The notes under the pieces are model-generated. The model worked only from the letters and a program-made list of their open reading frames with translations, was not told the DNA's origin and made no database searches. Both the position numbers and the translations under genes were made by a program. A stretch of 64,000 nt of DNA from Clarkia xantiana subsp. parviflora (taxonomy: Eukaryota; Streptophyta; Magnoliopsida; Myrtales; Onagraceae), in assembly GCA_036873135.1 (NCBI GenBank), contig JAPTYO010000004.1, forward strand, positions 35,063,105-35,127,104, read 5' to 3'. Position 1 is the first letter of the stretch; each line of letters starts with the position of its first letter. Shown piece after piece: positions 34,231-44,907 of this stretch.

Positions 34231-34809
34231 ATGCCTACCTCCAGAACAACCAGGCAATCAAACGCCTTCATTCTGCGGTCTCTCTCTCCGTCAGCTAGAT
34301 TCAAGCAACGGCATACGGATTCCTCCCTCTCCCCGGCGTCATCAGCTATGAGCTCCGCCAAGCAGAGATCAAAGTCTCCCACTCGCGTCAATCTCTACTC
34401 CAGGCCACTGTCTCCTTCCGTTCGCTTCTCCATTGATAGGTCCGTCTCTCCGAGCCGATCCATTTCAGTGTCTTCCAAACATCCGGTGATCAACAATCAG
34501 ACAAGTTCCGTGAAGAAGACGTGCATGTGCTCCCCGACGACTCATCCTGGATCCTTCCGGTGTAGTCTGCACAAGAATTCCAGCTCCAGGGGAGGAAACC
34601 GGCCGGCAGTATCGTCATTTCCTCCGCATCGATTGAACATGTTGAGATCAGCTATGACGAACTCGCTGGTGAGGATCGGCGGCGTCGAAGGCGAGTTGGT
34701 GAGAAGATCCCTGACGGCTCTGATTCGGCCATCATCGCATCAGCAGAGGAGGCACGCTGCATTCCAACCGAGGCCGAGCAGGCTCTCCGTGATGTCAAAG
34801 GCGGAGTAA
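34231..34809 (+). CDS. Plant serine-rich protein, unknown function
   Basis: Single-exon frame. From the ATG at 34231 it gives 192 residues starting MPTSRTTRQSNAFILRSLSP. Features: repeated SPS/SPT-type Ser-Pro motifs with basic residues (SLSPSARF, KSPTRVN, PLSPSVRFSIDRSVSPS); a Cys-containing core CMCSPTTHPGSFRCSLHKN at about residues 98-116; and a basic C-terminus with RRSLTALIRPSSHQQRR and FQPRPSRLSVMSKAE. This layout is typical of a conserved land-plant serine-rich family whose role is unknown; SP sites suggest phosphorylation (inference). The frame is open from 34114, but that ATG sits in the TATA box. Confidence 0.8.
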   Translation: MPTSRTTRQSNAFILRSLSPSARFKQRHTDSSLSPASSAMSSAKQRSKSPTRVNLYSRPLSPSVRFSIDRSVSPSRSISVSSKHPVINNQTSSVKKTCMCSPTTHPGSFRCSLHKNSSSRGGNRPAVSSFPPHRLNMLRSAMTNSLVRIGGVEGELVRRSLTALIRPSSHQQRRHAAFQPRPSRLSVMSKAE

Positions 34810-35514
34810 ATGTAATTCGCCAGAAGACTGATTCTACAGCTGGCTGAGAGCGCTTTTGCTTTGAAATGAGGCAGGACTCGAAGATGCTGCGAGGTGAATC
34901 TGGTGATTTGAAGGCCTGTCATCCAACATTTTACTCGGGACAGGAGGAGATGATACCAATTTTTGTACATGAAATGCATTTGGATGGAGATAATTTTTCT
35001 TTTTTTCTTTTTGGCGTTTAATTAGAATTGCTTCACCGACCATCATTCGAATTTCAAAAGTCAAAATCATCATCACTGTAGAAATGTGGATGCAGCTGTT
35101 TAACTTAGAAGAGAGCTGATTGACATTAAAGAGATGCTTGTTAAACGAACCCTGAAAAATTCGATTCAATGAGAGATTTGAGCTATTTTCTCTCTGCAAT
35201 GGCCAAAGGGCCGTGTACTTGGACGCCGTTTGCCGTCCGTTTGTTAGAGCAAGGTAGTATTGTGGTCCTCTTTTATTAACTTTATTTATTTATAATTAGT
35301 TTAATTTAATGTATTATAATTATATATATCTTGGTGCGGCGCAGGTCTTCGCTGTAGCAAGTTAGATTCGTGGACACTGTTAGGTAATAGAAAAATGGCC
35401 CGACTGGAACAGAATTGGTTGAACCGATACTTAAAATCAATTTGAACTGGTTAGAACTTAACTGTTCTAAATGGTTATGACAAACCAGTAAAGTTCAGTT
35501 CATGAACCGTTTTG
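34810..35514. other. 3' flank of the serine-rich gene, intergenic
   Basis: Contains the presumed 3' UTR (to about 35000) and AT-rich sequence. Minus-strand frames of 79-121 codons here lack homology. Confidence 0.4.
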
Positions 35515-35522
35515 GTCCACAC

Positions 35523-35712
35523 TAGGGGTGAGCTCGGGACGGGACGGGCGGGCTTTTTCACAAGCCCGAGCCCGAGCCCGAAAAACTCGGGACACATATT
35601 TTTAGCCCGAGCCCGACCCCGGGCCCGAATTTAGGGAAAATGTCCCGCCCGAGTCGGGACATCGGGACTCGGGCTCGGGATCGGGCTAGCCCGAATTAAA
35701 AGCGAAAATCTG

Positions 35713-35744
<32 letters not shown>

Positions 35745-36427
35745 AAAAAAAAATCAAACATCAAATCCAATTGAATGACTGAGGAGAAAATTGAATAGTT
35801 GAGTAATGTATCAGTCTCTTTCTCTCAAATGGAAGATGTGAGATAGATAGAAATCGATCTATCGAGAAGAAAGGAAGAAGGAAAGATTGATGTCAAAGTG
35901 ATAGAAACACCCACCAAGCAAAGAGCTAGATATTCCCAAATCTCATTTCTTAAGTAGTATATGGGTTTATAATAGAATCTACGGCTCTAGAGATTTTAGC
36001 AGAGGGAGCTCTCTATTTTTTAGGTCGAGGGAGTCATTGACAGTGAGGGTCAAGCATATGGCTGCGGCGCTAAGTTCTACTAGGTTTTAAGTCCTCCTGA
36101 CTGTTATCTAAATGGGCTAGGTTGGGTTACGATTTTAGCTTAGAGGGCCTAGCATGTGGGCTGTAAATACTAAATAGCCAAGTAGTTGGTGTAAATAGCC
36201 CAGTAGTTGAGCTGTATAGAAATACGAGTTAAATTAATAAGAATTCGGGACGGGCTCGAGATTTTCGGGTTTTTGGCTAAAAAGCCCGAGCCCGAGCCCG
36301 AACCCGAATTTAGAAGGAGAATCCCGCCCGTTCGGGCTTGGGCTTAATTTCGGGACGGACTTTTCGGGACGGGATCGGGACGGGCTCGTCGGGATTTCGG
36401 ACTCGTCGGGATTCTTGCTCAGCCCTA
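35523..36427. mobile_element. hAT-type element, GGGACGGG/CCCGAG family
   Basis: Ends TAGGGGTGAGC..GCTCAGCCCTA with the perfect 8-bp duplication GTCCACAC at 35515-35522 and 36428-36435. Subterminal regions hold many CGGGAC and GCCCGA units at both ends. The interior has a ~30-A tract (35713-35742) and a region at 35760-36230 resembling a gene 5' region, without an open frame. Non-autonomous. Confidence 0.88.
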
Positions 36428-36435
36428 GTCCACAC

Positions 36436-37029
36436 CGGTACTTTGCGCAACCCTAGAGACTGGAGATATTCTAGATGTTTTGTATTTTGTTTTTGACGGG
36501 ACTAATTCCGGTAAAAGAAATATAATTATGTCCCATGTAAAAAATTCTTATATCCCGTTGCGGAATGGTCACGCTTACTAAAAATAGTAATCTAAAATAA
36601 AAAAAGGAAAGTTTGTTATAATATTTTAGAAAATAATTTAATTATTTAAACTTGTAACCTATCAAGAAGGTTCTTTAAGATAAAATAATAAATTGTCCTA
36701 AAAAATAAAAATCAACATTTTTTTTTGAAAAAATATAAATTTCATTTAGTTTTTAGATTATAAGTTATATTACACATATTAGTTTTTACAAAATTAGAAA
36801 CTATACCCGAGTTTATATCATAAATAATAATACTACATATATTAATTTTTTAAATCAAACCATGACTAGTTAATACAAAATTACATTTGCATATAATTAA
36901 TATATTTGTGAGAATATTTATATTAAAATTTTATACATTACTTTGACAAAATATTTATATGCAAGAGTCATTATAATAGATATAACTTAACAAAAATTTA
37001 TATATAACATAATATATCTAGCTAGCATA
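36436..37029. other. AT-rich intergenic
   Basis: Nothing recognisable; long A/T runs. Confidence 0.4.
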
Positions 37030-37208
37030 ATATATATATTCAATTCAAACCGAGTTCGAGCCGAGAATGAGCTCGTCGAGTATGGCACCGAGTCAACCTC
37101 GAGTTTGAAAAATTTAGGTTCAGTCGTGTTCGAGCTTGAGCTCGAGTACAATGAGTCGAGTTTGCGAGATACTCGGATCGACTCGGCTCGTTTACAGCTC
37201 TACATAGT
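37030..37208. mobile_element. Half copy of the GAGTCGAG hAT-type family
   Basis: Homologous to the right half of the element at 37256-37747 (GAGCTCGTCGAGTATGGCAC.. to ..CGGCTCGTTTACAGCTCTA). The left half is missing. It lies only about 50 bp from the complete copy and in the same orientation. Confidence 0.65.
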
Positions 37209-37255
37209 GTTAACACTCGATTTTTAATTGAGTTGTAAATTTCGAATGCGTTAAG

Positions 37256-37747
37256 TAAGGGGTGTAAACGAGTCAAACTACTCGTGAGTTGCTCAAGATC
37301 GACTTGGTCAATACTCGAATTCGACTCACTAAATTTCGAGTCGAGTTTTTTCTAAAGCCTAGTCGATTTTGAGTTCACTGGTACTCGACTCGAGAGGCTC
37401 GCGAGCCTAATCGAGCTTTTTTCTTTTTCCTATTCGAGTCGAGTTCGAGTTTTTTTATTTTTAAATAATAATTTATGTATGTATATATTGAGTTCAAGTC
37501 GAGTTCGAGCTCGAGTAAAAAACATAATCGAGTTGAGTTCGAACTCGAGCTAAGGCGCACTTTTTATTAATTAATTGATGTTTTTTTAATTTTATCGAGT
37601 CGAGTCGAGTCGAGCTCGAACTCGTCGAGTATGACACTTAGTCGAGCTCGAACTCGGAAAAAATTAAGGCTCGGTCGAGTTCGAGCTCGAGTAAAATGAG
37701 TCGAGTCGAGATTGTCGGATACTCGGCTCGACTCGTTTACAGCCCTA
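37256..37747. mobile_element. hAT-type element, GAGTCGAG family
   Basis: Ends TAAGGGGTGTAAACGAGTC..GACTCGTTTACAGCCCTA with near-identical 8-bp flanks GCGTTAAG (37248-37255) and GCGTTAGG (37748-37755). Dense GAGTCGAGTTCGAGCTCG units occur on both sides, with a short AT-rich centre. 492 bp, no coding capacity. Confidence 0.82.
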
Positions 37748-37894
37748 GCGTTAGGAACATAATTCAAGCATGTATATTTTTGGAAAAATATTAGAACTTG
37801 GCACGTGTGATTTGTAAGACAGTTGTGAGCTGAATACATCACATAGAAATATATCAATATGGGTCTTGAATTGAAGCTCGTAAAATAAAGAAGG

Positions 37895-38687
37895 TTTGGT
37901 ACCACATGTTTGCAAAAATTACACTGTTCATACCACTAGTATTTTTTCGTACCGAATTGGTACCATATGTTTCCAAACCTTACTGTTTTGGTACCTCCGT
38001 TAGAGTTCCGTCAAAAACAGCCGTTAAATGGCATGTGCCATGCACGTGACCAGCCCAAAACTTTCAGTTTTGTTACAATTTAGTCCATCTAATACATCCC
38101 TAACTTTTATTTTGTTCAATTTAGTCCTAAAACTTCAAAACCAAACCATTTTCCCAAATTGACCTAGCCGGACCTAGCCGTGGGCTAGGTCCGACCCTGG
38201 GTCATGGTCGCCGGACCCAGGCGACCCCGACCCAGGGTCGGACCTAGCCCTAGGCTAGGTCCGGCTAGGTCAATTGGGACCTAACCCTAAATTGGGGCTA
38301 GGTCCCAATTGACCTAGCCGGACCTAGCCTAGGGCTAGGTCCGACCCTGGGTCGGGGTCGCCTGGGTCCGGCGACCATGACCCAGGGTCGGACCTAGCCC
38401 ATGGCTAGGTCCGGCTAGGTCAATTTGGGGAAATGGTTTGATTTTGAAGTTTTAGGACTAAATTGAACAAAATAAAAGTTTGGGATGTATTAGATGGACT
38501 AAATTGTAACAAAACTGAAAGTTTTGGGCTGGTCACGTGCATGGCACATGCCATTTAACGGCTGTTTTTGACGGAACCCTAACGGAGGTACCAAAACAGT
38601 AAGGTTTGGAAACATATGGTACCAATTCGGTACGAAAAAATACTAGTGGTATGAACAGTGTAATTTTTGCAAACATGTGGTACCAAA
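37895..38687. mobile_element. Near-perfect 793-bp palindrome
   Basis: TTGGTACCACATGTTTGC at the left is the reverse complement of the right end, and the arms match almost base for base to a centre near 38291. Each arm is about 390 bp; the inner 130 bp is GC-rich with CTAGGTCCGGCTAGGTC-type units. Some base changes (for example TAACTTTTATTTT versus AAAATAAAAGTTTGG) distinguish the arms. No transposase. Probably a foldback/MULE-type non-autonomous element; the target duplication is unclear. Confidence 0.85.
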
Positions 38688-39238
38688 AGGACCTTTAACC
38701 CAATAAAGAATGCAACACAACTGACCGTGAATCATTTGGTTTTATATAATGAAAGTTATGATCAATTGAAGCTAAAAGTGAAAAAAAAAAATAGCATAAA
38801 AAACCTGCAACCTGTTAAGCAGGTAATTATACATTTTTATTTATTTTTAATAATTTAAGACATATATAACCGCTTTGAAATATTTCTATTTAAGGTAAGC
38901 GGGACGATTCCGCAGCGAGACCGAAGCGAAGTCCAACGAAATTGACGTTTATAATCAGTAATAAAACTTCCAGTTTTCTTGTGGTAAAAGAAAAAAAGTA
39001 ATAGAACTTCTTGTTCAAAACGAAATATTTTATTACATTATGGCACATTAAAATTTATAACGCATTAAAAAAATTTACATATTAAATAATATCACATTGA
39101 ATTGAGAAACTGTTTTTAAAAAATTCATATTGTTCCATTTATTTACTATAATTATATATGGTTTTGAATTGAGTAACGGTTTACCAAAAAGAAAATCGAG
39201 CAACGTTATAAAAAAAATTAAAATTGAGTAACTAAAGC
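38688..39238. other. AT-rich intergenic
   Basis: Nothing recognisable. Confidence 0.4.
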
Positions 39239-40179
39239 CAGTGTTATCAGAATCGGACCGGACCGGCGGTCCGACCGGGTTCGAACCGGAACCGGACCCC
39301 TCTACGGTCCGGTTCGAGCAATTCCGAAGGATGTAAGCAAACCCGGTTCGAAAGACCGGTTTTCATCGAACCGGCCGGTTTTGATCGGACCGGGCGGTTC
39401 ACCGGTCGGCCGGTTCGGACACCATAACTAAAAAAGAAAAAAAAATTGGTTCAACAGGAAACCCTAAAAGCGCCGCAGCCAAAGCTTCCCCAAAACTCAA
39501 ATGAAGATACTTTTCTTTTGGCCATCACAAATCAAGGATTACTTCCATCCAAATCGTCACAAACCAAGACTCAAACCAAGAGAAGGGAAGGGGAGGGGAG
39601 CTTCTACGCCAAGAGAAGGGAAGGGAAAACTCAAACCAAGAGAAGGAAAGGGAGACGGGAGCATCTACGTCACCTCCACCTGCTCAAATCGTCGCTTGTT
39701 GCTCCTCCTCTGATTCCGAGAGCATCTACGCCATCTCGCCATGCCGCCACGCCTTGCCATCGATCTTCCTCTGAACTCCTTCATCCTTGCCTTGCCATGC
39801 CGCTACACCTTTCCGCCGATCTCCCTCCGAATTCTATCATCCTTGCCTTGCCATGCCCTATGAAGTGTTTATGACGGGGTGATTGGAGAAGGGAGGGGGA
39901 TAATGTGGGATTTGGGAAGGAGATGGAATGTGGTGGGGGGATTTGGGAAATGAGAGTTGGTGGGGGGATAGAATGTGGTGGGGGGGGGGGGGGGTTTGGG
40001 AAAGGAGAGTTGGGAATTGGGATGGGACTGCGAGATGAGAGAGAGAGACTCGGAGTTTCGGGGGTGGGACTGGGAAGGGAATGGAATGACCTTGGAGCGA
40101 CCGGACCGGGTTCGACCCGGACGAACCGGGAATCGGTGCCCTCACCAGTTTGATGCCCGGTCCGGTTCTGATAACACTG
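39239..40179 (+). mobile_element. hAT GC family copy 4
   Basis: CAGTGTTATCAG..CTGATAACACTG with the perfect 8-bp duplication ACTAAAGC at 39231-39238 and 40180-40187. Long GC-rich left end (to about 39430), short right end (from about 40098). The interior carries repeated AAACCAAGAGAAGGGAAGG units (39570-39650), a gene-like GC region, then a G-rich stretch with a 15-G run (39980-39994). The 142-codon frame across the interior is low-complexity and not conserved with other copies. Confidence 0.9.
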
Positions 40180-40187
40180 ACTAAAGC

Positions 40188-40387
40188 AGTAGTGGAGGTA
40201 TAATAAAAAAATAAGTGACCTTATCCTATTATTTATTTATTTATTTATCTATTATTAATAATTTTATTTGGACTTTAGATTTATTTTTGAACGAAAATAT
40301 AATTTGAGCTTCGTTAATTAAAATTTCACTATTTTGTGTAAAAAACTAATAATTTATGATTATTTTGTAAGATCTTTATTGATCACA
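40188..40387. other. AT-rich spacer
   Basis: TTTA microsatellite near 40230; nothing else. Confidence 0.4.
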
Positions 40388-41053
40388 TGCGTCGAGGTTC
40401 CCACTTTAGGTGGATCGTCAGCATCGAGATCCTTTAATTGATGAACTCCTTTTCTCGTATCCGGCTCCTCGCAGTCCTGCAAGAAGGGTGTGCCGAGGTG
40501 CCTGGCGAAACCTCTCGGATGCTTAAATGAGTACGAGAGCTAGAGAGAAAAAAAATCTAGACAGAAATGAACAATATCAATAATGAAGTTAAATTGTAAA
40601 TGAAAGACATTGTGTTCTATTTATAGAGTTTGTGGTGCAATAATCCGGTTAAGGATAGTGCTATCCCGGGATAGTCCTGTTTGGCATTGGATGGGCCCAC
40701 TGTGTTTGGTAATGTCCCCGTATGTTTCATACGAGCATCAGAGACTTGAAGTGACCATCAATAGCGTAGCCCGGGTGAAAGGTCACGCGGGTGACGCATC
40801 GACCCAAACTAGTCCGGATGGGTGGTGCCCGTCCGGACCAGTGGAGGATTCCACTGGTCCGGATGGAAGTCGTTCTATCCGGGCCTGTGCGACCCAGATC
40901 AACGTCGCGTGTCCGGGTCGTATTTTGTTTCGGAGTTGTGTTTTTCGGGTCTCGGGTCACTTGATATCCAAATTTCGGTTTACAACCGTGTTTGGAGTCG
41001 ACATGGCGAGTAAGTCGCGTTTAGGTGAGGTCAATTCGGGTGTATATCCATCA
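40388..41053 (-). mobile_element. Solo LTR related to Gypsy A/B/C, minus strand
   Basis: On the minus strand it begins TGATGGATATACACCC, like the LTR at 59260. It carries CTATAAATAG near 40615-40625 and R/U5 text with TACTCATTTAAGCATC followed by CTTGCAGGA. The LTR at 57546 has the equivalent text at 58113-58178. Length about 666 bp. Right boundary is firm; the left could be 40380. No internal domain and no clear target duplication beside it. Confidence 0.65.
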
Positions 41054-42356
41054 TCCCCTCCCCCCCCCCCCCCCGAGTCAAGCAATGGTGTTACCCTTAC
41101 TTGACTCTAGTTGAGCTCACCTGCTTGATTTTACCTCTTGACGATCCCGGCACGGGGCGGGGTGTGAGGCGCGATGTGTCCCTTCTTCCTTTTGAGGATA
41201 AGACAACATGTAAAATTAGCATTATCATAAATGCAAATATGAAGACAAACATGTGACAAGTCATAAATATGTAATCATGTATTATCATGCACATGGTGTA
41301 AGCATGAGGATGTATGTATGAATATATTGATATATGCAAATTTGAGGTGGATCATGAATATGTAAATATATGTTACTATGTAAATGATTGTGGTACTGGT
41401 GCATCATGAATATGTAAATATGTGTTGTCATATAAATGATTATAATCATGGGTCTAGATATATGTAAATGCATGTAATAAATCATAAGTATTAAGGTAAA
41501 TGGGCCGCCTTATGTTTTAACAATTTGATCACCTCACATTTTAATCAACGGCGGAGATCAAGCCATTTGTGTGGAAAACCCTACCACTCCTCCACAAAAA
41601 GGGGGGCTTACCTCACCTTGCTTATTAGCCTCCAAATTTTAAGTTGTCATCATTTTCATTAAAAAATCATTTCTTGCTCAATAAGATAGATCTCCACCCA
41701 CCTCTTTCTCGTTTTCTTGGGGATCAAGTTACTACAACGGCTTAGATAGGAAAACTTGTCTAGCGGTTCGAACCAAGCCGGAACTCGGTTCGATTTTGGT
41801 TTGCTCGGAGGGGAGCTCACGTCGGAGGCGAAGGCGCGACGGAGAGGTGATTTTCGGAGAGACGGGCTCTATTCGGGGATACGGGCTCTATTCGGCGACG
41901 TGGTTCCTGCGAGTTGCTCCGGCGATGACCGTGGTGGCAGAGGCAGATGGCGAGGCTCACAGTGGCAGCTGCAGCGGCGGGAGGGAATTCCGGCGCCGGT
42001 GGCTGGTTCGACTGAGCTGGGCTGGTTTGGCCGAGTTGACTCGGACGACTTGATTTCGTTGTGGGTTTGATTCTTCAAAGGTCCAATCTTTCACCCTTGT
42101 TCGTTTTCTATCTTTTCCTTATCATCGAATCAAAACTTGCAATGCATTGTTACATAAAATTGTTTAGATCGATTAATGCATGATAAAAAAGGAGTTACCT
42201 TTTGTGTTGATTGTGGGGAACTTTTTCGTTCGAAAATTTCATGTTTCCTCGAGTGAAAGTGTAGTTGCTTCCATTCATGTTGTTTTTTGTGTTGCATTCA
42301 TTCATATATCCTGTAATCATAAAACGATACTTTTATGCATTTACTCATGTGATAGG
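41054..42356. other. Repetitive non-genic DNA
   Basis: A 15-C run is at about 41060-41074. From 41200 to 41470 an AT-rich low-complexity stretch has a ~52-bp repeat (CATGAATATGTAAATAT at 41353 and 41405). Region 41750-42070 is GC-richer with a 104-codon frame, without recognisable domains; it resembles a retrotransposon leader more than a gene. Confidence 0.4.
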
Positions 42357-43138
42357 TGTTAGGTTATGAATCAAGATAATACAAGGTCGGCACGTTATAT
42401 GCCTAGACACTCGAAGTCGGGATTCCAAAATATTAGTCGGTGACTGTTCATGTATGAAATAAAGAGACATAGATAAATAGTCGACACGTGCCTTTTAGGG
42501 GGACGCCGACAACACAAACGACACCAAAAGAATGGTCACAAGTCTCGACAAAGACTCATTTCCTTAAAGGTTTGAGTCAAGTCGACGACCAAACCATGTT
42601 GAGAAAACCTTTCCTCTTAAGGAATAGGATCTAGGTGGCGACCTGCTCGCCACCATTCCATCTGAGGAAAATTTCCTTCCAAGGTAAAGATGACGTGGCG
42701 ACCTACTTGTCACCTACTCAGAAAAGACTTCATCTCTAAGGAAAGATGACGTGGAAACCCACTTGTCACCCACTGACTGGCCACCGTCTCCCTCAGCCAA
42801 TCAGAAAAGGCGGCCACCGCCACCAAACAACCAATCAAGATGAAACCACCGCCACCTAAAATTCGGTAAAAGATTCCCCTATAAATACCCCCGAGTATGT
42901 TCATTACATTATCATATACTTTTACAAGTATTATACTCTTATATTCCATTACTGACTAAAGCTTCGGAGTGGAATCAGGGGCAAATACCCACCCTATTTT
43001 AAGGTTAACGCCATCAAAAGCTCCACAAAGGAAACTAAGTACCCCTCAAGGTCAAGATAGACACCAAAGAGACCAAGGAGAGGCGACATCCTGAAGTCCA
43101 TTCCTGAAAGTTAGGGCCACAGAACATTGATCCCAACA
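42357..43138 (+). mobile_element. LTR D1, probably solo
   Basis: TGTTAGGTTATGAATCAAG..GATCCCAACA, 782 bp, with CCTATAAATACCCCC near 42889-42903. U3 contains repeated GTGGCGACCTGCTCGCCACC-like units. Flanks ATAGG / ATGGG are nearly equal. It matches the LTR at 44908-45679 in opposite orientation (shared ATTACTGACT, CAGGGG and AAAGGAAACTAAGTACCC). Confidence 0.65.
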
Positions 43139-43230
43139 ATGGGTTTGTTGGGATTTTAGACACGGGGTGTCAGCCCTCGTATTGGAAATGCGTCGTAATA
43201 CACATGTATTGCATTGCCTTCCCCCCCCCC

Positions 43231-43500
43231 CGTAGTAGGCGTGGTTGCATTTTGAACATAGGGTGTTTACCTATGTGTTGTTCGCGTTTCATATCGCACG
43301 CACGTTGCCTCGCCCCTGTAGTAGGCGTAGTTGTATTTTGAACATAGGGTGTTAACCCATGTGCTTCTTGCGTTTCATATCGCGCATGCGTTGCCTTGCC
43401 CCCGTAGTAGGCGTAGTTGTATTTTCAACATAGGGTGTTAACCCATGTGTTGCTCGCGTTTCATCTCGCGCGCGTTGCCTTGCCCCCGTAGTAGGCGTAC
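43231..43500. repeat. 86-bp tandem repeat, just over 3 copies
   Basis: CGTAGTAGGCG recurs at 43231, 43317, 43403 and 43487, each followed by ..TTGTATTTTGAACATAGGGTG and ..TCGCGTTTCAT. Confidence 0.85.
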
Positions 43501-43749
43501 TGTCCGCACCTCAAGTTACCCTTGTAATAGGCGTAACCATTGTTTTACTGATGGGGTGATGTTGATTTTTATAAGTGTTATTAAGTCCTTCAATTTTGTT
43601 ATAGGCTTCTTTGGCTCCTTGGCCTTTTGGTTTCTTGGAGAGCACTTGCTCAACACCTCTTTGCTAGGACTCGTCTTGCATTTTTTGCAATTATAAGCAT
43701 GCGTAAGTTTTTTACTCCTAAAGCTCCTGTTGTTACATTTCCTGAGTAT

Positions 43750-44900
43750 TATTAGAATTCGGGGTCGAAGTCATAAGAAGATAGGGATACTTCCTCCGAT
43801 TCATAGTCGGTTTCTGGGCTAGTGCCTATCTCTGATTCCGAGTTAGCTTCCGAGTCGGAGTCGGAGACCGAACCCGAGCGCTTGAGTCGTACGTACTTAG
43901 GGAATTCCCTGCGGAAGAGAGAGTTTCACTCTTATGTGGAGATGGCCGGTCTGTACCCTTTGAACGGGGCACTATACCCCTTTGAAGTTTTTCTGAAGTG
44001 CAAACTTGGTGTTATGACCGTGCCCCTGAGAGAGGTGTCAATAGTATATGTCGCTCAAGTGCGAAGCGGCTTGCGGTTCCTTTATTGTGAGGGTCTTATG
44101 GGACTTAGCCAATAATATGGGATTTCTCCCCTTGATCTTTCTCCTCAAGCTATTAAAGCTTGGGTTGGTTTCCGGGTGTTGTGTCATCGAGAGTCTTGGG
44201 AGTACTGCCACGTTCTATTTCATTTTTTTATTATTTTTTTTTTTCGGAATCAGTATCAGAGTGCAATTGGCGTGTCCTCCATGATTGCCCGTTTTCCCTT
44301 ATTGACTGGTCGAGGCTTTCTTCATCTTGGTTTGGGTGAAGTCGAGTGGGATTCTCATTTTCATTCCCCCTACTAAGCGATCCAGTAGTCATTGGGGGGA
44401 TCATTACTTTTTTTTGTTAAGGATCGTCATGTCACTTGGCGGACTGATAATTCTTCTACTACGGATGCCAAGCCTACATTCTCCGAATTCTTCATATCTG
44501 ATTGGGAGGTCATGAATGCTATATATTCTGCTCATAAATCTCGGGCTTATCGGAGCGTACATTCTTTTTCAGAGTCAGATCTTTATGGAGTGGACATTCG
44601 ATTGACTCATTCTTCGGTATGATATTGATTTTCTCATTTTTGGTCAAAATATTTTGTTGTTTCATTGTAGGTTGGTTTGCTGACAAAAACTCACAATCAC
44701 AGGTAGGTGGAACCGCGCGAGGTAGCACCCCGGTGTTTAAGAGGAAGGCGTCTTCTAGCGATGTTCCTGATGTTTCCCAGGTAGCCAAATCCTCCAAGAC
44801 CGCAAAGCTAGACGAGGTTTCAGGTATACGGGTTTTTGAACTTGTTGCTTTTTGCTACCCATTCTTTACCATGACTGCCTTCATATTACTCTCCATGTGT
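43750..44900 (+). pseudogene. Decayed transposon-type reading frames
   Basis: Plus-strand pieces: 43822-44115 (Ser/Glu-rich start, then SLRKREFHSYVEMAGLYPLN and VMTVPLREVS); 44392-44622 (LFFVKDRHVTWRTDNSS, SEFFISDWEVMNAIYSAHKS); and 44650-44820 (GSTPVFKRKASSSDVPDVSQ). The layout vaguely resembles plant 'putative gypsy-type transposon' (Transposase_28) proteins, but this is low certainty. Several stops and frame changes. Confidence 0.3.
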
Positions 44901-44907
44901 TCCTAGG

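Noticed and set aside
34740..35199. Minus-strand frames downstream of the serine-rich gene
   Set aside because: Overlap its 3' end and UTR antisense, no homology.
39446..39874. 142-codon frame in hAT copy 4
   Set aside because: Low-complexity Lys/Arg/Pro text inside a non-autonomous transposon, not shared by other copies.
40610..41104. 164-codon plus-strand frame
   Set aside because: Lies antisense in a Gypsy-type LTR and ends in a poly-C run; no domain.
41756..42070. 104-codon GC-rich frame
   Set aside because: Overlapping frames in both strands, Gly/Arg-rich, no recognised domain; likely transposon leader.
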